DNA from: RXOA01 sp964547105
GTDB lineage: Bacteria; Bipolaricaulota; Bipolaricaulia; UBA7950; UBA9294
Length of the DNA stretch: 18,324 nucleotides
Reading direction: 5' to 3'
Assembly: GCA_964547105.1 (NCBI GenBank)
Contig: CAZJLO010000037.1
Location: forward strand, 1-18,324
A program made the translations under genes and the position numbers. How positions within the stretch are numbered: position 1 is the stretch's first letter; each line of letters starts with the position of its first letter. Shown piece after piece: positions 6,660 through 13,555 of the stretch. The notes under the pieces are model-generated. The model saw nothing but the letters and a program-made list of their open reading frames with translations. It made no database searches and was not told the origin of the DNA.

Positions 6660-7527
6660 GTCGCTTGTGTTGCCGTTCTCGTATCCGTTTATGGTCCGTG
6701 GGCTGATCGCTGCGGTGATCGTGGGGATCGTCTGCTCGGTGATCGGCTGCTACGTCGTGCTGCGCGGGATGGCGTTCCTTGGGAGCGCTGTTGCTCACTC
6801 GATCCTCCCCGGACTTGCAATCGGATTCCTCGTCGAGGGACAGGACGATCGGCGGGGGCTGTTCTGGTGGGCACTGGGGACGTCGATCCTCGTGGCACTC
6901 GGGGTGGGGGCGATCAGCCGCCGAGGGCGGATTCGCGAGGACAGCGCGATCGGGATTGTGTTTGCGGGAATGTTCGCGCTAGGCATCGCCTTGATCTCCA
7001 CAGTTCGCGGGTTCGCCGTGGATCTTGTCCACTTCTTGTTCGGCAACGTGCTTGCCGTCACATCTTGGGACCTGATGATGATCGGCCTATTTGGGGGAGG
7101 GGTGCTGTTGCTGGTGGGACTGTTGTACAAGGAGTTCCTCGTCATCAGTTTCGACCCGACGCTCGGGCGGACGCAACGCCTCCCGGTTCGACTGTATCAG
7201 AACCTTCTTCTGATTCTCATGGCGCTCACCGTGGCTGTGTCTCTGCAGACGGTCGGGGTCGGGCTGATGCTTGCGATGCTCGTGACGCCGCCGGCCGCTG
7301 CGTTACTGCTGACACGCCGCCTTCCGGCGATGATGGCGGCTTCAGCTGGGATCGGCGCCCTGTCCGGAATCATCGGCCTGTACGTGTCATTCTATGTGGG
7401 GATTGCCTCCGGCGCGGCGATCGTGCTGGTGGCGATGGCGTTGTTTCTTGTCTTGCTCGTTGCTTCGTCGTTTCGCCGCCGTCCAAAACCGGCTTCTTCG
7501 GCGGTTGGGCACGGGCCTCGGTCCTAA
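6646..7527 (+). CDS. Metal ABC transporter permease (ABC-3 family), system 1
   Basis: A 293-residue integral membrane permease of the ZnuB/TroC family. Hydrophobic segments run almost throughout; typical pieces are GCYVVLRGMAFLGSAVAHSILPG near residues 34-56, the RGFAVDLVHFLFGNVLAVT loop, and LQTVGVGLMLAMLVTPPAAA near residues 200-219, which is the conserved region contacting the ATPase. The tail after residue 275 is basic and cytoplasmic. The start at 6646 overlaps the ATPase end, indicating tight coupling. Its TAA at 7525-7527 overlaps the stop of the opposing system 2 permease. Cargo follows the binding protein: a divalent metal, probably Zn(II) or Mn(II). Confidence 0.93.
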   Translation: MSFLESLVLPFSYPFMVRGLIAAVIVGIVCSVIGCYVVLRGMAFLGSAVAHSILPGLAIGFLVEGQDDRRGLFWWALGTSILVALGVGAISRRGRIREDSAIGIVFAGMFALGIALISTVRGFAVDLVHFLFGNVLAVTSWDLMMIGLFGGGVLLLVGLLYKEFLVISFDPTLGRTQRLPVRLYQNLLLILMALTVAVSLQTVGVGLMLAMLVTPPAAALLLTRRLPAMMAASAGIGALSGIIGLYVSFYVGIASGAAIVLVAMALFLVLLVASSFRRRPKPASSAVGHGPRS

Positions 7528-8387
7528 TCGAACCGAGGCGACGCGAACGATCCCCCGGGGATCTCCGGGGCCGCCCGTCGGCGCCGCTTCGGCGAAACGA
7601 CCAACGAACCCAAGAAAAGCGTACAGGACGCCAAGGCGATCGACGAGCCGATTGGGAGATCGGCAACGAGCGAGAGGACGAACCCCAACACAGCACCGAT
7701 CATCCCCAATGCCGGAGCAAGCAGGAATGCCTTCTTGATGTCGTAGACCCACTGCAACGCTGTCGAGGCAGGAAGAACCATCAATGCATAGATCAGCAAT
7801 CCGCCGGTAATGCGGAGCGAGATCGATACAACGATTGCCGAGATGAACAGCACGGCGTAGAAGTGTCCCCTTGCACGGATTCCCGTTGCCGTTGCCAACT
7901 TGCGATCGAGCAACAACGCAAGGAACCCCTTCCCGAATGCAGCGAGCAGGACGACCAACCCGAGCGTGACCAGCCCTAGTGTCCACGCTTGTTGCATCGT
8001 GATTCCCAACACGCTTCCCCAAAGAAGCGACAGAGCGCCGCTTCCAATGCCGGCGCTCGGCGCCTTGCTGAGGAAGACGAATCCGAGAGCCATCGTCAGC
8101 GGGAAGACCGCACCGATGATGCTGTCCGTATTCAGCCGCGATGCGTCGGCCAGCGGCCCAAGAAAGGCGGCGGCGAAGACCGCGAACAGCAACGCCATCC
8201 AAACCGGATCCAGGACGGCCACAGCGACACCGAGAGCTGCACCGGCGAACGCGGCGTGACTCATCGCAAACCCGAGCGATGACAGGTTCATTCGCACAAT
8301 GAACACGCCGATCACGCTGCAGTTCATTGCGGCGAAAACACTGCCGAGAAGCGTAGGCAGCAGAATGGTCCAGGGAAGTCCGAACAT
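7524..8387 (-). CDS. Metal ABC transporter permease (ABC-3 family), system 2
   Basis: A 287-residue membrane permease of the same family as the system 1 permease but clearly divergent from it. The family pattern includes VIGVFIVRMNLSSLGFAMSHAAFAGAALG near residues 25-53, FLSKAPSAGIGSGALSLLWGSVLG in the middle, and ITGGLLIYALMVLPASTALQ near residues 190-211. The basic tail KRRRRAAPEIPGG is cytoplasmic. ATG at 8387 follows the ATPase stop by one base; a longer frame upstream lies inside the ATPase gene and is disregarded. Its TAG overlaps the TAA of the convergent system 1 permease, so there is no room for an intergenic terminator. It is the last gene of the NikR-headed operon. Confidence 0.92.
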   Translation of the reverse strand: MFGLPWTILLPTLLGSVFAAMNCSVIGVFIVRMNLSSLGFAMSHAAFAGAALGVAVAVLDPVWMALLFAVFAAAFLGPLADASRLNTDSIIGAVFPLTMALGFVFLSKAPSAGIGSGALSLLWGSVLGITMQQAWTLGLVTLGLVVLLAAFGKGFLALLLDRKLATATGIRARGHFYAVLFISAIVVSISLRITGGLLIYALMVLPASTALQWVYDIKKAFLLAPALGMIGAVLGFVLSLVADLPIGSSIALASCTLFLGSLVVSPKRRRRAAPEIPGGSFASPRFD

Positions 8388-8388
8388 G

Positions 8389-9123
8389 TTATAGATCTCC
8401 GATCGATCCGGTGGATGTGGCGGACGTGGCCGGCGCATGGGTGCCGCGCAAGCTGGCAATTCGACCATCGACCAACGTGATGGTCCGGTTGGCTGCTTCG
8501 GTCAATCGACCGCCGTCATGGCTGACCACGAATGCCGTAGACTCGAGCGTTCCCTGGATGTTGAGGATCGACTCCGAAATCTCCTCGCGCGACACGGGAT
8601 CGAGATTCGCCGTTGGTTCATCGAGCAACAGCAACGTGGCTTGCTGGGATATCGTCCTTGCAAGAAGGGCCTTGCGTTGCTGCCCTCCGGACAGCCGTCC
8701 GATCGGTCGACGGGCGAGGTCGCCAATCCCCATCGCGGACATTGCCTCGCATGCTCGAGTACGGTCGGCCCGCGTCGGCCAGCGGAAAATCCCCTTCTCT
8801 GCGAACTGCGCCATCAGAACGACATCGGCGACAAGAAATGGCGTGGACGGCGGAAAGAACAACTCTTGCGGTACATACCCGATCCGGCGGCGCAAGCGAT
8901 GAGCGGTCCGATTCATCGGCTGCCCCCATACCCGAACGGTTCCCCGGTTTACGGGAAGAAGCCCGTTGATGACCTCGAGCAACGTTGTCTTCCCGGCTCC
9001 GTTCGGTCCGATCACGGCAACAAGTTCGCCGCGAGATGCGGTGAAGTCAATGCCGTGGAGGGTTCCGCGGCGTTCGCCTTCGTATGCAGCATGCACATCA
9101 GTCAACTGGACGGCGGATTCCAT
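8389..9123 (-). CDS. Metal ABC transporter ATP-binding protein, system 2
   Basis: A 244-residue ATPase of ordinary length for the ZnuC/MntB group. Walker A is GPNGAGKT (39-46), the Q-loop glutamine is in YVPQEL (about 86), the signature is LSGGQ (144-148), Walker B is LLLLDEP (164-170) and the switch histidine is 202 in VVSHDGG. A D-loop, TANLDP, follows Walker B. The C-terminal 20 residues are Thr/Ser/Ala-rich and variable. The start overlaps the end of the upstream FmdE-domain gene by 22 bases, and the stop is one base from the permease start, so FmdE, ATPase and permease are translated as a unit. Confidence 0.93.
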   Translation of the reverse strand: MESAVQLTDVHAAYEGERRGTLHGIDFTASRGELVAVIGPNGAGKTTLLEVINGLLPVNRGTVRVWGQPMNRTAHRLRRRIGYVPQELFFPPSTPFLVADVVLMAQFAEKGIFRWPTRADRTRACEAMSAMGIGDLARRPIGRLSGGQQRKALLARTISQQATLLLLDEPTANLDPVSREEISESILNIQGTLESTAFVVSHDGGRLTEAANRTITLVDGRIASLRGTHAPATSATSTGSIGDL

Positions 9124-9563
9124 TGAAAAAGCTCCTCCAACGGGAGCATCTTGACAAATTGGGTCGCTTGCTCAAGCGTACCTTTGCGGAATGAGGTTAC
9201 GACCTCGGGCCGGATCTCGATCGTCACGGATCGTCTCTCCGGACCGATGAACCAGACGCGAGGCCGGCACCAATTGGTGACCCGTAGGTTCCCTTTCCCC
9301 GTCGTGCACCCACACCCGATCTGGATACCGTCCGTCAAGCAGGAGAGGGGAGGCGTCGACCCGGCATCGGATTCCGCTGAAATGTCGGAGTAGCCGCGGC
9401 ACCTCAGCAGCTGGAGCGCGAGAAGTCCCATGCGGATCCCGCAGACGAGATACGGACCGAGATGGCCATGCAGTGCCACACCGCGTTCGATCAGCACATC
9501 GAGATCGACACCGTGATGGACAAATTGCGGATCCCAATCAACCCCCGTTTCGTGGTGGGTCAT
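9102..9563 (-). CDS. FmdE-domain protein, accessory of the NikR-linked metal importer
   Basis: A 153-residue stand-alone FmdE/FwdE-type domain, named after formylmethanofuran dehydrogenase subunit E but common in bacteria that lack that enzyme. Conserved marks are LHGHLGPYLVCGIRMGL (31-47) and SCLTDGIQIGCGCTTGKGNL (74-93). His32, His34, Cys41, Cys75, Asp78, Cys84 and Cys86 are candidate metal ligands. In many members a Cys follows HGHL; here it is Gly35. There is no signal peptide, so it is probably cytoplasmic. ATG 9563 is chosen for AGGAGG (9568-9573) just upstream; the upstream open frame is arginine-rich and has no family match. Its place between the binding protein and ATPase suggests a metal-handling or sensing role with that importer; this is inference. 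Confidence 0.8.
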   Translation of the reverse strand: MTHHETGVDWDPQFVHHGVDLDVLIERGVALHGHLGPYLVCGIRMGLLALQLLRCRGYSDISAESDAGSTPPLSCLTDGIQIGCGCTTGKGNLRVTNWCRPRVWFIGPERRSVTIEIRPEVVTSFRKGTLEQATQFVKMLPLEELFQWNPPSS

Positions 9564-9567
9564 CAAT

Positions 9568-9573
9568 CCTCCT
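9568..9573 (-). promoter_or_regulatory. Ribosome binding site fixing the FmdE-protein start
   Basis: On the minus strand AGGAGG lies four bases before ATG 9563. A perfect Shine-Dalgarno here excludes the much longer upstream reading of the same frame. Confidence 0.75.
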
Positions 9574-9654
9574 TCTGACGGCTGACAACTTCCATGCCGT
9601 ATCTCTCTTTCCCTGTGCCGAGGCTGCAGAAAGCGGTGCGGCCGGCTCTCTCGA

Positions 9655-10482
9655 TCACGGCAACGGCGAAATCGCCTCGAACAGTGCTTCGGCATTTGCA
9701 CGAAGCAAATCGAGGAACGTCCGTGTGTTGGGCATCGCCCCGGGAAAATTGGACAGAACCACATGGATCGCGCCGACCTCTTGTGCGAGCTTGGCTCCGA
9801 ACTGGACACCGCTTTGAAGATTGTCGATGACCAGCGTGACCCCTGCTTCCGTGCCGATGTCGGTGAGTTCTACGAGATCCCGCAGGGAAAGACTCTCCGG
9901 TGAGCTGTACGTGGCGACGATGTCAAACCCAAGCCATTCGACAAACTCCGCCTGCCAGAAGATGCAGATGACCGCAACCTCTTCGGATGCCAGCTCGGAG
10001 GCCCGAAGAACAAGCTCGGCTTCCATCAGATCGAGCTCGCCTTGGTAGGCAGCGGCGCGTGATGAGAAGGACGCCGCGTCTCCCGGTGACAGCAGCGACA
10101 GCTGCTCCGTGATGCGGGCGAGTTTGGCGGAGGCTGTGGCCGGTGTATTCCACTCTCCCGGAAGCTGGAGGATCGACGCTTCAGATCCGACGGCGATGCG
10201 CAGCGTATCCATCCACGGCTCGAATCCGGAGTAGATCACCAACTGGGCCTGCGTCACGGCGGCAAGGTCGCTTGGAGCAAGGTCATAGTGCGCCGGGCAG
10301 AAGCCGGATGGAATCAACGTGGCGGTATCGATCTCATCGCCACCGACGATTTCGACTATTTCGCCGAGCACGGCATGGGTGGCGACGACAACGGGGACAG
10401 CCGCGGCGACACCAGCCGCTACAACGGCCACCAACGCCGACACCACCAACAACTCTCTTGCTGCTTTGCAGATTCCGTTCAT
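9655..10482 (-). CDS. Divergent metal ABC transporter substrate-binding protein, system 2 (probable nickel)
   Basis: A 275-residue cluster A-I binding protein with an N-terminal hydrophobic signal (residues 10-30) leading to VVVATHAVLGEIVEIVGG. The first metal loop reads GFCPAHYDLAPSD: His65 is kept and Cys62 and Asp67 sit beside it. The second ligand region, normally a His-Val-Trp motif, reads GEWNTP. The third, normally His, reads CIFWQAEF. Three of the usual ligands of zinc and manganese binders are therefore missing, so the site must differ. AGGAG precedes the ATG. It follows nikR by 21 bases and precedes the FmdE gene by 91 bases. Nickel is the best guess from the regulator; cobalt, another metal or a metal chelate cannot be excluded. 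Confidence 0.85.
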   Translation of the reverse strand: MNGICKAARELLVVSALVAVVAAGVAAAVPVVVATHAVLGEIVEIVGGDEIDTATLIPSGFCPAHYDLAPSDLAAVTQAQLVIYSGFEPWMDTLRIAVGSEASILQLPGEWNTPATASAKLARITEQLSLLSPGDAASFSSRAAAYQGELDLMEAELVLRASELASEEVAVICIFWQAEFVEWLGFDIVATYSSPESLSLRDLVELTDIGTEAGVTLVIDNLQSGVQFGAKLAQEVGAIHVVLSNFPGAMPNTRTFLDLLRANAEALFEAISPLP

Positions 10483-10503
10483 TACGCTCCTTCTGCTTAT
10501 CCT

Positions 10504-10920
10504 CTATGGAAGGTGGGTCCCGGTGGATGTGCCGGTAAGATCGCCGTGTTTGACACCTTTCAGACTGCGAAGCTGGTCGGCGAGCAAGCGGATCATCGCT
10601 GCGCCGCCCCGGACGGCGATCAGTTCCAAACACGTATCCGTGTCGAGATGGATGTGTGTGGTCGAGATGATGCACTGTTCGGCATGATGCTGGATATCCG
10701 TAAGCCTCTCGGAAAGCCCGTGCGTATGGTGGTCGTAGAGCAGTGTGATGACGCCGACCACATCGCCGCTTTCGTCCCATTCATCCCGGACAAGCTGGGA
10801 TCGAATTGCATCACGGATTGCCTCGGAACGGCAGCTGTAGCCGCGCTTGTCGGCCATTTGGTCGAAGGCGGTGACAAGCTGCTCCTCCATGGAAACGCTA
10901 AATCGGACCGTTTGGTTCAT
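10504..10920 (-). CDS. nikR: Nickel-responsive transcriptional regulator NikR
   Basis: A 138-residue ribbon-helix-helix repressor with a C-terminal ACT-like nickel-binding domain. The DNA-binding strand is TVRFSVSMEEQLV (4-16), followed by helices including YSCRSEAIRDAIR (28-40). In the metal domain, His78 in DIQHHAEQC, His89 and His91 in TTHIHLD, and Cys97 in DTCLEL reproduce the spacing of the E. coli nickel ligands His76, His87, His89 and Cys95. Length equals the family norm. ATG 10920 has GAGGTG just upstream; the long open frame further upstream is antisense to the cyclase gene and is not coding. As the first gene of a five-gene metal-import operon it probably represses that operon and itself when nickel is plentiful. 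Confidence 0.95.
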   Translation of the reverse strand: MNQTVRFSVSMEEQLVTAFDQMADKRGYSCRSEAIRDAIRSQLVRDEWDESGDVVGVITLLYDHHTHGLSERLTDIQHHAEQCIISTTHIHLDTDTCLELIAVRGGAAMIRLLADQLRSLKGVKHGDLTGTSTGTHLP

Positions 10921-10947
10921 GTAACACCTCGCCAGAAATCGTAACAC
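10921..10947. promoter_or_regulatory. Putative NikR operator: direct repeat of GTAACAC
   Basis: GTAACAC occurs at 10921-10927 and again at 10941-10947 (GTAACACC if one more base is included), a period of 20 bases, about two helical turns. GTGTTAC with a 13-14 base spacer and GTAACAC is the half-site pair reported for NikR in several bacterial groups; here both halves point the same way. The copy nearest the gene touches the nikR ATG and overlaps its Shine-Dalgarno, so binding would block expression. Position and half-site support NikR autoregulation; the direct orientation is unusual. Confidence 0.55.
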
Positions 10948-10993
10948 CAAGAAGCTACCTTGGCCTTGGCAAGAATGCAACCATGGCCGCGGG

Positions 10994-11020
10994 TTGTTGC
11001 CCCCGACGCTGTGATAGAAT
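10994..11020 (+). promoter_or_regulatory. Weak candidate promoter for the cyclase gene
   Basis: TTGTTG at 10994-10999 and TAGAAT at 11015-11020 (5 of 6 to the -10 consensus) have a 15-base spacer and lie 30-55 bases before ATG 11050. The -10 is good and the -35 mediocre. Confidence 0.25.
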
Positions 11021-11049
11021 GCCTCATCCTCCAAGAAACGGATCTGGCC

Positions 11050-13344
11050 ATGAACCGACAAGACGAAACGCGCCGCCTTTCCGCTTTGATGATCACCGAC
11101 ATCGTCGGCTATACGCGTCTTGTCCAGCGTGACGAACGGATTGCATTGGATTTGCTCTCGGAACACAACGAGACAGTCCGCGATCAGATCGCGGCGCACG
11201 GCGGGCGCGAAATCAAGACGATGGGCGATGGATTCCTGGTGGAGTTCGCCAGCATGTTGCAGGCGGCCACTTGTGCGGTGGACATCCAGAAGCGTTTTCA
11301 CCAGCGCAATCTGGACGTGGAAGAGGATCGGCGGTTCCTGGTGCGAATCGGACTCCACGCCGGAGATGTTGTCTACCGCGGCGATGATGTATTCGGGGAC
11401 GGTGTGAACATCACATCGCGGATCGAGCCGCTTGCCGAACCGGGAGGAATCTGCCTTTCTCAGCCTGCGTACGGGCACGTCTGGAACAAGCTGGACATGG
11501 AGTTGCACAGTCTCGGGCGCAAGGATCTGAAGAACGTCGAGCAGCCGATGGAGGTCTATCGTGTTGTCATGCCCTGGGACCAGATCCAAACGCAACGCAC
11601 GCCGGCGGCATCGATGGACCGCGTTGCCGTGCTTCCGCTGATCAACATCAGTCCCGATCCCGATGATGCGTACTTCACCGACGGCATGACCGAAGAGCTG
11701 ATCTACACCATGTCCAAAGTCCCCGGGTTGAAAGTAATCGCCCAAACATCGGTGATGACGTACAAAGGAACCGATATCCCGGTGCGTCAGATCGGGCGCG
11801 AATTAGGAGTCGGGAGCGTGCTGGAAGGGAGCGTTCGCAAGTCGGACGGCCGCGTCCGTATCACCGTGCAGTTGATCGATGTCGCCAATGAAGAGCACCT
11901 CTGGTCTCAGCGATACGATCGAATGCTGGCTGACGTGTTTTCGATTCAGGAAGAGATTGCCCACGATGTGGTCGAGAAGCTGAGCGCGGTCCTTCACCCG
12001 GCGCGGCCTGCTCCGGAAGGCGCGGGGGCTCGGAAGCGCCCGACGGTTGATCTGGCTGCGTATACGCTCTACCTCCGAGGGCGCCACTTCTGGAGCCGAA
12101 GATCTCGCGAGGCTATGGAAACGGCGATTGATTACTTCCGGCAAGCCATCGCTGCCGATCCCGAATTCGCCGTTGCCTATTCCGGCCTGGCGGACTGCTA
12201 CACGGTGATGACCAACCACGGGCATGCTCAGCCTGGCGAAGCGCTCCCCAAGGCGCGTGAAGCGGCACAGAGAGCGATCGAGCTCGATCCGGATCTGGCC
12301 GAGGCGCACGCCTCGCTGGGCCTGGTGTATGCGGAATTCGAGCGGAATCCCGATGCCGCCGAGAGAGAATTCCGCCGTGCCATCCAGCTCAATCCGAACT
12401 ACACATCCGCTCATCATTGGTACGCCAACGAGCTGATGGACCTGGGACGGCCGGAGGACGCACTACGCGAAATCCAAATCGCCTCGGAACTCGATCCTCA
12501 CTCGTTGATGATTCGGTACGCGAAGGGTGCCGTCTTGCAGGAACTTGGACGGCTCGAAGAAGCGCAATCGTCGTTCCGCAAAGCGCTGGAAGTCGAGCCC
12601 GGATTCGCGCCGGCGGTGGCATCGCTTGCCGAAACGGAGATGAGTCTCTGGAATTGGGATGAGGCCGAAAGGCAGCTACGGGATGTGATCGAGCGTGGGA
12701 CGCCCGTCGATCCGACGATCGGATTTGCAGACGCCTACCTCCACCTGGTGCGGGGCAACCCCCGGCCGGCCGAAATGCATGTCGATGAACTCTGGGACGA
12801 AGCTCAGAACTCCCCGATTCTTGGGCAGAGGTTGGGGATGCTCCTCATTAGCCTGCGTCGGTTTGACAAAGCGGCAGCTGTGTTGCGCCGATCCCTGAAG
12901 CTTCATCCCGAGAACGAGGGGACGCCACTGTATCTGGCAGCTGCTCTACTGCGAAGCGGCGATCACGAACACGCGGCACAGCTTCTCGAGGGTATTCCGC
13001 CGGAGCAAACGAGGCTTCTGAAAATCAGACTGTGGTCAACAGTCCTTCGGACGTTCTGCGCACTTCTGGCAGGGGAAGACGACAAGGCCGAACAGCTCAT
13101 CGCGAGCATTGCCGAAATGCCGCGGTTGCAGAACCAATCCTATGCGTTGGCCCAAGTTCACTTTGCAGCCGGGCACGGTGATGAAGGGTTTGCCGCGCTT
13201 TCCCGCGCGATCGCCGTTCGCGACCCGATGCTGCGCGAACTTCGTATCGAAGCGGCGTTCGATCCGTACCGCGAAGATCCCCGCTTTCAGGAAGTCCTCG
13301 CTGTCCTCGGGCTTGCAGCGTTGCCGGCGCCTTCATCTCATTGA
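11050..13344 (+). CDS. Class III adenylate cyclase with TolB-like and TPR domains
   Basis: A 764-residue cytoplasmic protein with no signal peptide or membrane segment. The cyclase domain covers residues about 10-175: metal Asp17 (MITDIVGYT) and Asp60 (KTMGDGF), base-recognition Lys56 and Asp117, and Asn120 and Arg124 (VNITSR) for the transition state. All catalytic residues are present, so it should make cAMP from ATP. Residues about 190-330 (AVLPLINISP to VVEKLSA) are a TolB/FlgO-like domain often found after such cyclases. The rest, about 350-735, is a run of TPR repeats such as AEAHASLGLVYAEFERNPDAA, for protein contacts. ATG 11050 places the cyclase core at the N-terminus; the frame extends 30 codons upstream but without family similarity, and no strong Shine-Dalgarno is seen at either start. 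Its stimulus is unknown. Confidence 0.92.
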   Translation: MNRQDETRRLSALMITDIVGYTRLVQRDERIALDLLSEHNETVRDQIAAHGGREIKTMGDGFLVEFASMLQAATCAVDIQKRFHQRNLDVEEDRRFLVRIGLHAGDVVYRGDDVFGDGVNITSRIEPLAEPGGICLSQPAYGHVWNKLDMELHSLGRKDLKNVEQPMEVYRVVMPWDQIQTQRTPAASMDRVAVLPLINISPDPDDAYFTDGMTEELIYTMSKVPGLKVIAQTSVMTYKGTDIPVRQIGRELGVGSVLEGSVRKSDGRVRITVQLIDVANEEHLWSQRYDRMLADVFSIQEEIAHDVVEKLSAVLHPARPAPEGAGARKRPTVDLAAYTLYLRGRHFWSRRSREAMETAIDYFRQAIAADPEFAVAYSGLADCYTVMTNHGHAQPGEALPKAREAAQRAIELDPDLAEAHASLGLVYAEFERNPDAAEREFRRAIQLNPNYTSAHHWYANELMDLGRPEDALREIQIASELDPHSLMIRYAKGAVLQELGRLEEAQSSFRKALEVEPGFAPAVASLAETEMSLWNWDEAERQLRDVIERGTPVDPTIGFADAYLHLVRGNPRPAEMHVDELWDEAQNSPILGQRLGMLLISLRRFDKAAAVLRRSLKLHPENEGTPLYLAAALLRSGDHEHAAQLLEGIPPEQTRLLKIRLWSTVLRTFCALLAGEDDKAEQLIASIAEMPRLQNQSYALAQVHFAAGHGDEGFAALSRAIAVRDPMLRELRIEAAFDPYREDPRFQEVLAVLGLAALPAPSSH

Positions 13345-13357
13345 CCGTGGGACCTTG

Positions 13358-13379
13358 CCGGCGGACGTTCGTGCGCCGG
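13358..13379 (+). terminator. Hairpin after the cyclase gene, possible terminator
   Basis: CCGGCG at 13358-13363 pairs with CGCCGG at 13374-13379, and the loop can add two pairs (AC with GT) closing a tetraloop. It begins 14 bases after the cyclase stop, where a terminator is expected, but no T-tract follows. It may act as a factor-dependent terminator or mRNA end-protecting stem. Confidence 0.35.
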
Positions 13380-13449
13380 TGTCGTCTAGCAGACCGATGG
13401 CGATCCAGAAGAGTGTGAGAAGAAGAAAGCCACGATACACTGAAGCCGA

Positions 13450-13555
13450 AAATAGATGCCATACAAACTGAATTAAGGTACAATGGAGTTCAAAAGATAA
13501 GCAAGGTAAGATACGAGAATATCGTATATGGAATGAGCGATGGAACGACACTGTG
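13450..13555 (+). promoter_or_regulatory. AT-rich leader of the diguanylate cyclase gene with candidate -10 box
   Basis: This stretch is markedly AT-richer than its surroundings. TACAAT at 13479-13484 matches the -10 consensus at 5 of 6, without a convincing -35 at the right distance. If used, transcription would start near 13491 and give a leader of about 65 bases containing the palindrome at 13511-13527. No small gene with a ribosome site is visible. Confidence 0.35.
13511..13527. repeat. Inverted repeat ATACGA-N5-TCGTAT
   Basis: ATACGA at 13511-13516 and TCGTAT at 13522-13527 are perfect inverted arms around GAATA, about 28 bases before the diguanylate cyclase start. Its size suits a dimeric repressor site; as RNA it would be a weak 6-pair stem. 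The binding factor is unknown. Confidence 0.5.

Noticed and set aside
6867..7979. Long plus-strand open frame through both permease genes
   Set aside because: It crosses the convergent junction, has low-complexity Arg/Asp-rich translation and overlaps two well-supported membrane proteins in other frames.
10921..11745. Minus-strand extension of the nikR frame over the cyclase gene
   Set aside because: The residues before the NikR start are antisense to conserved cyclase motifs and have no similarity; a ribosome site precedes the NikR ATG.
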